64,000 nt of DNA from Microbacterium sp. (GTDB lineage: Bacteria > Actinomycetota > Actinomycetes > Actinomycetales > Microbacteriaceae): positions 310,001 through 374,000 of the forward strand of contig JAITLK010000002.1 of assembly GCA_031277945.1 (NCBI GenBank). The letters are read 5' to 3'. Both the position numbers and the translations under genes were made by a program. Position 1 is the stretch's first letter; each line of letters opens with the position of its first letter. A model generated the notes under the pieces. The model saw only the letters and a list, made by a program, of their open reading frames with translations. It did no database searches and was not told the origin of the DNA. Below are positions 52,883-60,824 of this stretch, piece after piece.

Positions 52883-52920
52883 GCGCGCCGTCGCTGTGAC
52901 CTCTCTCGGACCTGTGGGAC

Positions 52921-53757
52921 TCAGTCGAGGAGAGCCTGAGCGAGGGCCGGCAGTACCTCGCCGGTGGCTCCGTCCAGCTTCAGGGTTGCGCGGTGATCCC
53001 ACCGCGTCGCGCCACGGTTGACGATGACCAGAGGGAGATCGCGGCGGCGGGCGCGCTCGAGCAAGCGGGTTGCAGAGTTGACCACCAGGGAGGAGCCGGC
53101 GACCAGCACAGCATCTGCGGCGGCGACGATCCCCTCGGCGAGGCGGAATGTCTCGCCGGGAACGAATTCGCCGAAGAAGACCACATCAGGGCGGAGCAGT
53201 CCGCCGCATACCGTGCAGTCCGGCACGACGAAGTCGGTGGTGTCGGCTGGGACGGCGTCGCCGTCGGGCCCCAGTGTCACCGTCGTGCTCACGCCGAACG
53301 ACGGGTTGTCGCGGAGTATGCGCGCCGACACGGCGCGACGATCGAAGATCTGCCCACAGTTCAGGCACCGGACACGGCGGCCCGTGCCATGAAGCTCCAC
53401 GACGCGACGACTTCCGGCCGCCTGGTGCAGACCGTCGACGTTCTGCGTCACGACACCGGTGGCGAGTCCCTCGCTTTCCAGGCGTGCGACCGCCCGATGG
53501 CCCGCATTCGGGGATCGCGTGGAGAAGTCCTTCCAGCCCAGCTCTCCGCCGGCCCAGTACCGGCGGCGGTCGGCGTCATCCTGGGCGAGGAAACGCTCGT
53601 GCGTCATCGGGGTGCGCGCTGGGGCGCCTTCACCCCGATAGTCGGGAATGCCGGACTCGGTGGATATGCCGGCTCCGGTGATGATCGCGATGCGGTGGCC
53701 GGCAAGGAGATCCGCAGCGCGGAAGATGTCGGCGACCGAGAAGGAGACAGCGTTCAC
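52921..53757 (-). CDS. SIR2-family NAD-dependent protein deacylase
   Basis: This 278-residue sirtuin removes acyl groups from lysines using NAD. The NAD loop is [17 protein letters not shown] (26-42), QNVDGLHQ is at 105-112 and the catalytic His123 is in ELHGTG. Zinc is held by Cys131, Cys134, Cys181 and Cys184 (CLNC, CTVC), with PDVVFFGE downstream. The segment between the Cys pairs is longer than in CobB. No acetyltransferase is adjacent. The GTG start follows TAGGCT by exactly six bases. Confidence 0.93.
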   Translation of the reverse strand: MNAVSFSVADIFRAADLLAGHRIAIITGAGISTESGIPDYRGEGAPARTPMTHERFLAQDDADRRRYWAGGELGWKDFSTRSPNAGHRAVARLESEGLATGVVTQNVDGLHQAAGSRRVVELHGTGRRVRCLNCGQIFDRRAVSARILRDNPSFGVSTTVTLGPDGDAVPADTTDFVVPDCTVCGGLLRPDVVFFGEFVPGETFRLAEGIVAAADAVLVAGSSLVVNSATRLLERARRRDLPLVIVNRGATRWDHRATLKLDGATGEVLPALAQALLD

Positions 53758-53763
53758 GTCTTC

Positions 53764-53769
53764 AGCCTA
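53764..53769 (-). promoter_or_regulatory. -10 of the sirtuin gene (leaderless layout)
   Basis: Minus strand reads TAGGCT, six bases, then GTG at 53757. Confidence 0.6.
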
Positions 53770-53815
53770 GGCGCGTTCGACCGGCAGACGGTGGGTGGAA
53801 CCAGCCGTCCTCCGT

Positions 53816-53867
53816 GACACTGAGAGAGGCTGTGAGCGAGAACTCGCTCACAGCCTCTCTCAGTGTC
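53816..53867 (-). terminator. Perfect 25-bp palindromic hairpin after the repeat-tailed membrane gene
   Basis: The arms 53816-53840 and 53843-53867 are fully complementary with only two bases between. It starts 7 bases after the stop at 53874 and ends 59 bases before the sirtuin start. It is the longest perfect stem in the window. No T-run follows, so the sheer stem probably blocks polymerase or protects the mRNA end. Confidence 0.75.
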
Positions 53868-53873
53868 TGATCG

Positions 53874-55136
53874 TCACGGTTGCGCAGCCGCGCCGTCGCC
53901 ACGGTGGGCATCAGGATCGACGGGTGATGCCGGAGGCTGCGGCGTTGCCGGAGCCGCCCCGTACGGCGGGGCGGCGGCAGGGGCCGACGGAGCGGGCGGG
54001 ACGGGGGCCGACGGTGCGGGCGGGACGGGGTACCCGGACGGCGCCTGCTGGCCGGGGAACCCGGTAGGCGCCGCGGGGACAGCAGGCGCTTGCGGGGCCG
54101 GCTGACCTGGGTACGCCGGGGGAGCGCCGTAACCCTGCGGTGCCGTGTAACCCTGCGAACCGGCGTTCGGGTGCTGTCCGGCCGTCGGGTGGCCCTGGGG
54201 TGCCGCGGGATACCCCTGGGGTGCCGCGGGATACACCTGCTGCGTCGAGGGATACCCCTGCTGTGCCGCGGGATAGGCCTGGGGCGCCGCGGGATAGCCC
54301 TGCTGTGCCGCGGGATAGCCCTGCTGTGCCGCCGGGTAACCCTGCTGCGCTGCGGGATAGCCCGAGGGCGCCTGAGCGGGCTGCTGTGCGGGTGCCGGAT
54401 ATCCCTGCTGCGGTGCGACCCCCGGCTGCGCCGGATACGCGGGCTGCCCGTACGCCACCGGCTGGGCGGTGGCCGGGACGTCCTCCCGGGGCTGGAACGC
54501 GCGGATGATGAGCGGGATCACCGTGAGCACGACGGCGATGAGTGCGGTCGCGCCCGCGACCCGCCACCACCAGTCGGGGTACTCCGGGGCCGGGAATGCG
54601 GCAGGGATCGCCAGGACCAGCGCCGTGAGCCAGCCGAACGCGATGGCACCGTACCCTGCGATCCGCGACACCTGCGGCGTCGACGGCCTCCGCGTGAACG
54701 GCACGTAGAGCTGGGTGATGCCGAGAGCGGCGCGCAGGAGCAGGAGCACGCCGAGGAGGCGGAACATCTGCACGGACCAGACGACCTCGTCCGCCGTGTC
54801 GGCCGGCTGACCCCACCCGTTCCAGATCTTGAGGAGACCGATCGCGATGATCACGACGTTGACCACGGTGGAAGCGCCCAGGTACCAGGGATCCTTGCCA
54901 CGAGTGATGGCCGTGTCGATGAGCACCGCCCCCGCGAAGGCACCCACCAGCAGCAACGTGAGCCATGCCCGGCCCGCCACGTTCGACTGATCGCCCACGA
55001 TGATGAAGAAGCCGCCCAGCAGCGCCGCCGCGACGAGCATGCCGATGGCCAGCCACATCGCGATCCTGCTGACGTTGAGACCGGAGGCGGGGCGTGCTTC
55101 GACCGGCGCGGCACCGGGCTGTTGTGAATGAGACAT
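53874..55136 (-). CDS. Membrane protein with a C-terminal Tyr-Pro-Ala-Gln heptad-repeat tail
   Basis: The 420-residue protein has about six to seven membrane helices in residues 22-213 (first AMWLAIGMLVAAALLGGFFI), resembling actinobacterial membrane proteins of unknown function. The cytoplasmic or external tail (214-420) is disordered, with nine tandem heptads of the GYPAAQQ type at 259-321 followed by Pro/Gly/Ala-rich sequence. The function is unknown. The ATG at 55136 is chosen for AGAAGGGGGAG just upstream; the longer frame overlaps the SpoU gene region. Confidence 0.82.
   Translation of the reverse strand: MSHSQQPGAAPVEARPASGLNVSRIAMWLAIGMLVAAALLGGFFIIVGDQSNVAGRAWLTLLLVGAFAGAVLIDTAITRGKDPWYLGASTVVNVVIIAIGLLKIWNGWGQPADTADEVVWSVQMFRLLGVLLLLRAALGITQLYVPFTRRPSTPQVSRIAGYGAIAFGWLTALVLAIPAAFPAPEYPDWWWRVAGATALIAVVLTVIPLIIRAFQPREDVPATAQPVAYGQPAYPAQPGVAPQQGYPAPAQQPAQAPSGYPAAQQGYPAAQQGYPAAQQGYPAAPQAYPAAQQGYPSTQQVYPAAPQGYPAAPQGHPTAGQHPNAGSQGYTAPQGYGAPPAYPGQPAPQAPAVPAAPTGFPGQQAPSGYPVPPAPSAPVPPAPSAPAAAPPYGAAPATPQPPASPVDPDAHRGDGAAAQP
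54174..54362 (-). repeat. Nine tandem 21-bp units encoding GYPAAQQ heptads
   Basis: On the plus strand the unit reads like CCCTGCTGTGCCGCGGGATA with small variations; nine in-frame copies give GYPAAQQ (three times), then GYPAAPQ, AYPAAQQ, GYPSTQQ, VYPAAPQ, GYPAAPQ and GHPTAGQ. Copy number may vary between strains through slippage. Confidence 0.85.
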
Positions 55137-55254
55137 GAACTCCCCCTTCTGAGTGAGCCCACAGTACCGCGAGCCACCGCGTGGCGCCCGGCTTCGCGGC
55201 CCATGTGAGCATCGCGTCGAGGTGGCTGTGGACAACCTGCGCGATGATGGAGCG

Positions 55255-56052
55255 ATGCCCGTGCATGAGCGGTTCGACCCCGCAGATCCCCGTCTCGCAC
55301 CCTTGCGATCGATGACGGACGCCGCCCATCGCCGGGCCACCGATGCGACTTATGGCACCTATGTCGCCGAGTCCCTCCCCGTTCTGCAGCGGTCATGGGC
55401 CGCGGGACACCGCGTGAGATCGGTGCTGATCGCCCCGCGCTGGCTGCAACAGGTCGAGCAGCTGATCCCGCCCCACGTGGACGTCTTCGTCGGCGAGCCG
55501 GACCTGCTGGCCGACGTGACGGGGTTCGACATGCACCGTGGCGTGATCGCGGTGGTGGACCGGCCCGCACCGCGCGCGCTGGACACGCTCCTGGACGGCC
55601 GGCCGATCATCGTGCTGGAGAACATCACGGACCAGGCGAACATCGGTGCGATCTTCCGGAACGCGGCAGCGCTCGGCGCCGCCGGTGTGGTTCTGACGCC
55701 CACCACGGGTGACCCGCTCTACCGACGAAGCATCCGCGTGAGCATGGGCACGGTGTTCCAGGTGCCCTGGGCCCGGGCAGCATCCTGGCGTGAGCTGCGT
55801 TACACACTGACTGCTGCCGGCTACACCACGGCGGCGCTGGCTCTCGACCGGCGTGCGGTCGAGCTGCAGGACTACCGGCCGGAGGGCCCGGTGGCTCTCG
55901 TTCTCGGGGCCGAGGGCCCCGGGCTCGCCCCCGAGATCATCAGCGCCGCACAGGACGTGGTGATGATCCCGATGACGGCCGGGGTCGACTCCCTGAACGT
56001 TGCCGCCACCAGTGCCATCGCACTCTGGCATCTGGTGGGTGCGCGCCGCTGA
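55255..56052 (+). CDS. TrmH/SpoU-family RNA 2'-O-methyltransferase
   Basis: This 265-residue protein has the SPOUT knot motifs: motif 1 VLENITDQANIGAIFRNAAA, motif 2 LVLGAEGPGL and motif 3 IPMTAGVDSLNVAATSAIAL. An N-terminal substrate-binding extension of about 110 residues is present. It should methylate a ribose in rRNA or tRNA with S-adenosylmethionine; the target cannot be told. The ATG at 55255 (MPVHERFDPAD) has GGAG close upstream; an earlier frame is not supported. Confidence 0.9.
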   Translation: MPVHERFDPADPRLAPLRSMTDAAHRRATDATYGTYVAESLPVLQRSWAAGHRVRSVLIAPRWLQQVEQLIPPHVDVFVGEPDLLADVTGFDMHRGVIAVVDRPAPRALDTLLDGRPIIVLENITDQANIGAIFRNAAALGAAGVVLTPTTGDPLYRRSIRVSMGTVFQVPWARAASWRELRYTLTAAGYTTAALALDRRAVELQDYRPEGPVALVLGAEGPGLAPEIISAAQDVVMIPMTAGVDSLNVAATSAIALWHLVGARR

Positions 56053-56058
56053 CCCGGC

Positions 56059-56916
56059 TCAGTCGGTGCTGTCCCCGAGGAGGCTCACCGGGAGTGGCTC
56101 GGGGCGCTTCGCCGAGATGGTGTCGCCCGAGGACTGGTGACGCAGGCGTCGCAGCACCCAGGGGACCAGGTGCTCTCGCGCCCAGGAGATGTCGCCGACG
56201 CGCGCCTCGCGCCAGGTGCGCGGCACGATCGCATCCGGTTGCATGGGGACGAGGTCGTTCGGCACGTTCAGCGCCCTCAGCACCATCCGCGCCACTTCGT
56301 GATGGCCGAGCGCGTTCATGTGGAGGCGGTCCTCCGCGAAGAACCTCGGGTCCTGCACTTCCTTCAGCGCCCACTGGTCTGCGACCACACAGTCGTACTT
56401 CTCGGCGACGGCGCGGATGTTCTCGTTGTAGATCGCGATCTTGCCGCGGAAAGGGCGGAAGACGGGAGTGAAGGTGACGTCGATCCCGGTGAACACCACG
56501 ACCGTGGCGCCATCGCGGCTGAGCCGGGCGACCGACTCGTCGAAGAGCTCCGCGATGTGGTCCGGATCGGTGCCTGGGCGGATGACGTCGTTGCCGCCGG
56601 CGCAGAATGTGATCAGGTCCGGCTTGAGCTCGAGGGCGACATCGATCTGCTCGTCCATGATCTGCTGGATCAGTTTTCCGCGGACGGCGAGGTTCGCGTA
56701 TGCGAAGTCATCGGTGCCGGTGCCCAGCACTTCGGCGACACGGTCCGCCCACCCGCGCAGGCCGTTAGGAGCCGACGGCTCCGGGTCGCCCACACCCTCG
56801 GTGAAGGAGTCTCCGATGGCAACGTAGCGTCGCCAGGGATGGGGTCCGTCGTTGTCGCGGGCCGCGTGCGGCGGGTTCTGCCGCATGTCGTCCTGCTGCT
56901 CGTCGCGGTTCGTCAT
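56059..56916 (-). CDS. SGNH/GDSL-family hydrolase
   Basis: The 285-residue hydrolase has block I AIGDSFTEGVGD with catalytic Ser37, block II NLAVRGKLI, block III GGNDVIRPG and block V DRLHMNALGHHEVA with the Asp/His. It has no signal peptide, so it is cytosolic. The C-terminal 60 residues (REHLVPWVLRRLRHQSSG) are extra to the core fold. The substrate is unknown. It is convergent with the SpoU gene, stops 7 bases apart. Confidence 0.9.
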   Translation of the reverse strand: MTNRDEQQDDMRQNPPHAARDNDGPHPWRRYVAIGDSFTEGVGDPEPSAPNGLRGWADRVAEVLGTGTDDFAYANLAVRGKLIQQIMDEQIDVALELKPDLITFCAGGNDVIRPGTDPDHIAELFDESVARLSRDGATVVVFTGIDVTFTPVFRPFRGKIAIYNENIRAVAEKYDCVVADQWALKEVQDPRFFAEDRLHMNALGHHEVARMVLRALNVPNDLVPMQPDAIVPRTWREARVGDISWAREHLVPWVLRRLRHQSSGDTISAKRPEPLPVSLLGDSTD

Positions 56917-57027
56917 GATCGCCTGCTTTCGCGTCGGGCCGCGCCCACCGGCGGGCCACCCGGAAGCATAACAGCGGCATCCGAGGGTGTCGTCCGAGTC
57001 CCGGGGAGCAGTGTCGGTGGAGGCGAC

Positions 57028-57033
57028 TATCCT
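57028..57033 (+). promoter_or_regulatory. -10 of the helicase gene (leaderless layout)
   Basis: TATCCT, seven bases, then GTG at 57041. No ribosome site is placed for this GTG. Confidence 0.45.
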
Positions 57034-57040
57034 TGACCGA

Positions 57041-58789
57041 GTGCTGTCACCGTCCTATCCGCAGAGAGCCCCGTGGGGTACCGCGGGCAAGCTCCGCGCA
57101 TGGCAGCAGGAGGCGCTGGAGCAGTACTTCGCGCAGGACAAGCGGGACTTCCTCGTGGCCGCCACCCCGGGAGCTGGGAAGACCACGTTCGCGCTGACGC
57201 TGGCGCAGGAGCTGCTGCGCACCGGCGTGGTGGAGAAGATCATCGTGGTGGCCCCCACCGAGCATCTGAAGACCCAGTGGGCCGATGCCGCGGCTCGCCT
57301 GCACATCCGTCTGGACCCGGTCTTCCGCAACTCCCACGTGGCTCCCGCGCGCTACTACCACGGCGTGGTCGTCACCTATGCGCAGGTGGCCGCGCGAGCA
57401 TCGGTGCATCGCCGCCTCACGCAGTCGGCGCGCACGCTCGTGGTCCTCGATGAGGTCCACCACGGCGGTGACGCGCTCAGCTGGGGGGACGCGATCCGCG
57501 AGGCTTACGGTCCCGCCACCCGCCGGCTCTCGCTCTCCGGCACGCCGTTTCGGTCGGACACCGCGCCGATTCCCTTCGTGGAGTACCACCCCGATGAGTC
57601 GGGCGGACGGGTGTCCACGACCGACTACAACTACGGCTATGGTCGCGCTCTCGCCGACGGCGTCGTGCGCCCCGTGCTCTTCCACGTCTACGCCGGCACG
57701 ATGCGGTGGCAGACCAGCATGGGCGACGAGCTGGAAGCGAATCTCGGTCAGGAGAACACGAAGGACGTCAACGCCCAGGCCTGGCGCACAGCTCTGGATC
57801 CCGAAGGCGAGTGGATGCAGATCGTGCTGCGGTCCGCGAACGACCGCCTCACGGAGATTCGCAAGCATGTGCCGGATGCGGGCGGACTGGTGATCGCGAC
57901 GGACCAGACCGTGGCGCGCGCCTACGCGAAGCTCCTGCATGGCATCAGCGGTGAGCACCCCACCGTCGTCCTCAGCGACGAGAACGATGCTTCTGCGCGC
58001 ATTGAGAAGTTCGCCGGATCGACGAGCAGGTGGATGGTCGCCGTTCGCATGGTGTCCGAGGGCGTGGACGTGCCTCGCCTCGCCGTGGGTGTCTACGCCA
58101 CCTCATCCTCGACACCCTTGTTCTTCGCCCAGGCGATCGGTCGTTTCGTGCGCGCCCGTCGTCGTGGTGAGGCCGCCAGCGTCTTCCTGCCGAACGTGCC
58201 GCCGCTGATGAAGCTGGCGAACGAGATGGAGAAGCAGCGTGACCACGCGCTGGATCGGCAGACCAAGGACGAGGACGGCCTGGAGGATTCCCTGCTGGAC
58301 TCTGCGAACCGGGAGGAGAAGGCGGAAGACGCCCTCACCGAGGAGTTCCAGTACCAGGCGATCGCCTCGACGGCGCATTTCGATTCGATCGTGTTCGAGG
58401 GGCAGCAGTTCGGCCAGCTCGCCGAGCCCGGCACCGCCGAGGAGCTGGAGTTCATCGGCCTGCCGGGCCTGCTCGAACCCGAGCATGTGCACGAGCTGCT
58501 CATGCAGCATCAAGCGAAGCAGGCCAAGCATCGCGAGGCGCGTGAGGCACGCGAGAAGACCAGCGGCGAGCGAGAGACGTCGTTGCCCGAGCCGTTGCAC
58601 CGTACCCTTCGCGAGCAGCGGCAGTTGCTGAACACTCTCGTCGGACTGTACGCGCGCCAAAGCGGGGAGCCGCATGGCGTGGTCCACGCTCAGCTCCGGC
58701 GGGAATGCGGCGGTCCTGCGGTGGGCACAGCCACGGTGGCCCAGCTGCAGATGCGCATCGAGGTGATCCGGCGCCGCGTGCGCTCCTGA
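57041..58789 (+). CDS. DEAD/DEAH-type helicase with an extended C-terminal region
   Basis: This superfamily 2 helicase of 582 residues has Walker A ATPGAGKTT (41-49), DEVHHGGD (137-144), motif III SLSGTPFRSD and the C-terminal helicase motif with MVSEGVDVPRL and QAIGRFVRARR. Residues after about 430 form an acidic region and a Lys/Glu-rich coil, then a compact C-terminal domain (VVHAQLRRECGGPAVG). Overall it resembles the type III restriction ATPase-like helicases common in Actinobacteria, but no methylase or nuclease is nearby. The start could instead be a GTG at 57017, 57011 or 56987. Confidence 0.87.
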   Translation: MLSPSYPQRAPWGTAGKLRAWQQEALEQYFAQDKRDFLVAATPGAGKTTFALTLAQELLRTGVVEKIIVVAPTEHLKTQWADAAARLHIRLDPVFRNSHVAPARYYHGVVVTYAQVAARASVHRRLTQSARTLVVLDEVHHGGDALSWGDAIREAYGPATRRLSLSGTPFRSDTAPIPFVEYHPDESGGRVSTTDYNYGYGRALADGVVRPVLFHVYAGTMRWQTSMGDELEANLGQENTKDVNAQAWRTALDPEGEWMQIVLRSANDRLTEIRKHVPDAGGLVIATDQTVARAYAKLLHGISGEHPTVVLSDENDASARIEKFAGSTSRWMVAVRMVSEGVDVPRLAVGVYATSSSTPLFFAQAIGRFVRARRRGEAASVFLPNVPPLMKLANEMEKQRDHALDRQTKDEDGLEDSLLDSANREEKAEDALTEEFQYQAIASTAHFDSIVFEGQQFGQLAEPGTAEELEFIGLPGLLEPEHVHELLMQHQAKQAKHREAREAREKTSGERETSLPEPLHRTLREQRQLLNTLVGLYARQSGEPHGVVHAQLRRECGGPAVGTATVAQLQMRIEVIRRRVRS

Positions 58790-58897
58790 GGTTCTCTGGT
58801 CGCCGTTCGGCGGCCCGAAATACTGATAATCCGCGAGATTCCGCGGTTTTCGGGCGAGCCGGCCTTTACGGTGGAAGCTGCCATCCCGAGGAGAATG

Positions 58898-59983
58898 ATG
58901 TCTGCGCCTGCCCCTGCCGCCCCCGTCCCCACCGACGCTGACCGCCGCCGCTGGGCGAAGTACCTGGCCGATGAGCGTGCCGAGGCGCACGTGTACCGCC
59001 GTCTCGCCGAGCGCAAGACGGGGGAGGAGCGTGAGATCCTTCTCGCGCTCGCCGATGCCGAGGGCCGCCACGAGTCCCATTGGCTGACGCTCCTGGGCGG
59101 CGAGCCTGCGCGGCTGCCGCGCGCCGGGGTGCGCACGCGCATGCTGGGATGGATGGCTGGCAGCTTCGGATCGATCTTCACACTCGCTCTGGCGCAGCAG
59201 GCCGAGGCCCGCTCGCCCTACGCGGATGAGGAGTTCGCGACGGCCGCCATGGCGGCCGACGAGAAGGTGCATCACGAGGTCGTCCGAGGTCTGGCCGCGC
59301 GCGGACGTCGCCGTCTTGCCGGAACGTTCCGGGCGGCCGTGTTCGGCGCGAATGACGGACTCGTGAGCAACCTGGCGCTGATCATGGGCATCGGCGCCAC
59401 GGGTGTCGCCCCGCAGTTCGTTCTTTTCAGCGGCCTCGCCGGCCTCCTCGCGGGCGCGCTGTCGATGGGCGCGGGGGAGTTCGTATCGGTGCGGTCCCAG
59501 CGAGAGCTCCTGGATGCCACGCAACCGAGTGACCTCGGGGATGACGCCTACCTCGACCTGGACCTCGACGCCAACGAGGTCGCACTCATCTATCGCACGC
59601 GCGGCATCCCTGAGGAGGAGGCCATGCAGCGGGCACGCACCGTGCTTGAGGCGTCGCATGCGGGGACAAAGCCCCAGCGAGAGGTGCAGGAGGATGACGA
59701 GGTGGTCGGCTCCGCCTGGGGCGCGGCGATCTCCAGCTTCCTCTTCTTCGCCTCCGGCGCCGTTATTCCCGTACTGCCGTGGCTGTTCGGGGCAACCGGA
59801 CTTCTCGCCGTGGTGATCGCACTGGTGCTGGTGGGAATCGCTTTGATGTCCACGGGAGCGATGGTCGGGGTCCTCTCCGGGGCGTCGCCGCTTCGTCGCG
59901 CCCTGCGCCAACTGCTGATCGGCTTCGGCGCCGCGGCCGTCACCTACGTGCTGGGCCTGGTGTTCAACGTCTCTGTCGCCTGA
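58898..59983 (+). CDS. Ferritin-like domain fused to a VIT1/CCC1 iron/manganese transporter
   Basis: The 361-residue protein has an N-terminal ferritin-like helical pair with candidate metal ligands Glu26, Glu29, Glu55, His58 and His61 (LADERAEAHVYRR, ADAEGRHESHW) and a second pair in EEFATAAMAADEKVHHEVV. Then follows a VIT1/CCC1 membrane domain from about 132 (FGANDGLVSNLALIMG) with five helices and the cytosolic loop RGIPEEEAMQRA. Such proteins are thought to export Fe or Mn. GAGGAG is placed for the ATG at 58898 (or 58895). Confidence 0.9.
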   Translation: MSAPAPAAPVPTDADRRRWAKYLADERAEAHVYRRLAERKTGEEREILLALADAEGRHESHWLTLLGGEPARLPRAGVRTRMLGWMAGSFGSIFTLALAQQAEARSPYADEEFATAAMAADEKVHHEVVRGLAARGRRRLAGTFRAAVFGANDGLVSNLALIMGIGATGVAPQFVLFSGLAGLLAGALSMGAGEFVSVRSQRELLDATQPSDLGDDAYLDLDLDANEVALIYRTRGIPEEEAMQRARTVLEASHAGTKPQREVQEDDEVVGSAWGAAISSFLFFASGAVIPVLPWLFGATGLLAVVIALVLVGIALMSTGAMVGVLSGASPLRRALRQLLIGFGAAAVTYVLGLVFNVSVA

Positions 59984-60143
59984 CAGTCCTCGTCAGGGCC
60001 TCCGTGCAACTGGCTCATCCCCCTGGGGTGGAAAACGTGACACGTCCTCGCAGCGCTGTCAACCCGGTTGCCGCCGGAGCGGCGACCGGGGGAGCGTGGG
60101 AGAGTCGGCGCATCGGCGTCGACGATCGACGAAAGGACACCCC

Positions 60144-60353
60144 GTGGCTATTGGAGACAAGGCAGAGCACAAGGCCGAGGAGTTCGCCGGCAAGGTCAAG
60201 CAGGCCGCAGGCAAGGTCACTGGCAATGAGGACCTCGAGGCAAGCGGGTTCGCCGAGGAGGAGAAGGCGAAGCTCAAGCAGGGCGTCGATGAGGCGCACG
60301 ACGCGGCCGAGCACGCCAAGGACGAGATCAAGGACCGACTCGACGACAAGTGA
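60144..60353 (+). CDS. CsbD-family stress protein
   Basis: This 69-residue, highly charged protein starts VAIGDKAEHKAEEFAGKVKQ and has the CsbD pattern AAGKVTGNEDLEASGFAEE with a helical charged C-terminus. CsbD proteins are induced by general stress in Bacillus and others; the molecular role is unknown. The GTG at 60144 has GAAAGGA upstream. It lies 160 bases after the iron transporter and before a hairpin. Confidence 0.9.
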   Translation: MAIGDKAEHKAEEFAGKVKQAAGKVTGNEDLEASGFAEEEKAKLKQGVDEAHDAAEHAKDEIKDRLDDK

Positions 60354-60363
60354 CGTCAGACAT

Positions 60364-60407
60364 GGCAGCTGCGCGGCTCGGAGTCAACCCCCTCCGTCGC
60401 AGCTGCC
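60364..60407 (+). terminator. Hairpin after csbD gene
   Basis: Perfect 10-base arms GGCAGCTGCG (60364-60373) and CGCAGCTGCC (60398-60407) lie 10 bases after the stop. Confidence 0.6.
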
Positions 60408-60461
60408 CATGACCGTAGCGTGAAGGCCCGGTCGCACCCGCGACCACGGAAGGAGTCCCTC

Positions 60462-60626
60462 ATGAACATCCTGTTCATCGTGATCGTGGTTATCGCGGTC
60501 GTGCTCGCCATCACGGGCGGACTGGTGCAGTCCCTGAACTTCCTGCTCTGGGTTGGACTGGTGCTGCTGGTACTGGCCGTGATCGCCTGGCTGATCCGGT
60601 CGATGACGGGGCGCAGGACGCCCTGA
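60462..60626 (+). CDS. 54-residue membrane peptide
   Basis: The short product has two hydrophobic helices (about 2-22 and 26-46: ILFIVIVVIAVVLAITGGLV, FLLWVGLVLLVLAVIAWLIR) and a basic end, MTGRRTP. The ribosome site GGAAGGAG lies 9 bases before the ATG at 60462, which argues it is real. Similar peptides occur beside CsbD genes in related bacteria as far as I recall; the function is unknown. A longer frame from 60420 is not needed. Confidence 0.8.
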   Translation: MNILFIVIVVIAVVLAITGGLVQSLNFLLWVGLVLLVLAVIAWLIRSMTGRRTP

Positions 60627-60632
60627 TCAATT

Positions 60633-60666
60633 CCGGCAGGGGTGTACGAGTGACGCCTCCTGCCGG
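60633..60666 (+). terminator. Hairpin after the membrane peptide gene
   Basis: Arms CCGGCAGG (60633-60640) and CCTGCCGG (60659-60666) pair perfectly, with further wobble pairs inward. Confidence 0.6.
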
Positions 60667-60675
60667 TGGGTGTGA

Positions 60676-60723
60676 CGAGCGGCGCCGGTGCTGCGGAGAC
60701 TTCCGCACCACCGGCGCCGCTCG
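60676..60723. terminator. Second, longer hairpin downstream
   Basis: Two 22-base arms (60676-60697 / 60702-60723) pair with a single mismatch around a 4-base loop. It follows the first hairpin by ten bases and precedes the phzF promoter. Confidence 0.6.
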
Positions 60724-60812
60724 CGTCAGGGTTGATAGGGGGAGTACGGCGACCCGGCAGCTCCGCGGTTGACCGGACTGGAATCGGTGACGCTCATGAT
60801 GCCGGCCGCTGC

Positions 60813-60818
60813 TACCGT
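60813..60818 (+). promoter_or_regulatory. -10 of the phzF gene (leaderless layout)
   Basis: TACCGT, six bases, then GTG at 60825. No ribosome site is present. Confidence 0.55.
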
Positions 60819-60824
60819 TGCTGC

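Noticed and set aside
54174..54362. Possible CRISPR or minisatellite array
   Set aside because: The 21-base units are contiguous, in frame, without unique spacers, and encode a regular heptad; there are no cas genes.
54090..55127. 345-residue plus-strand frame opposite the heptad-repeat gene
   Set aside because: Its Gly/Arg/Cys repeats simply reflect the 21-base repeat read in reverse; the minus-strand gene has the membrane helices and the ribosome site.
57041..58789. Helicase as part of a restriction or phage-defence system
   Set aside because: Neighbours are a GDSL hydrolase and an iron transporter; no methylase, nuclease or defence partner is present.
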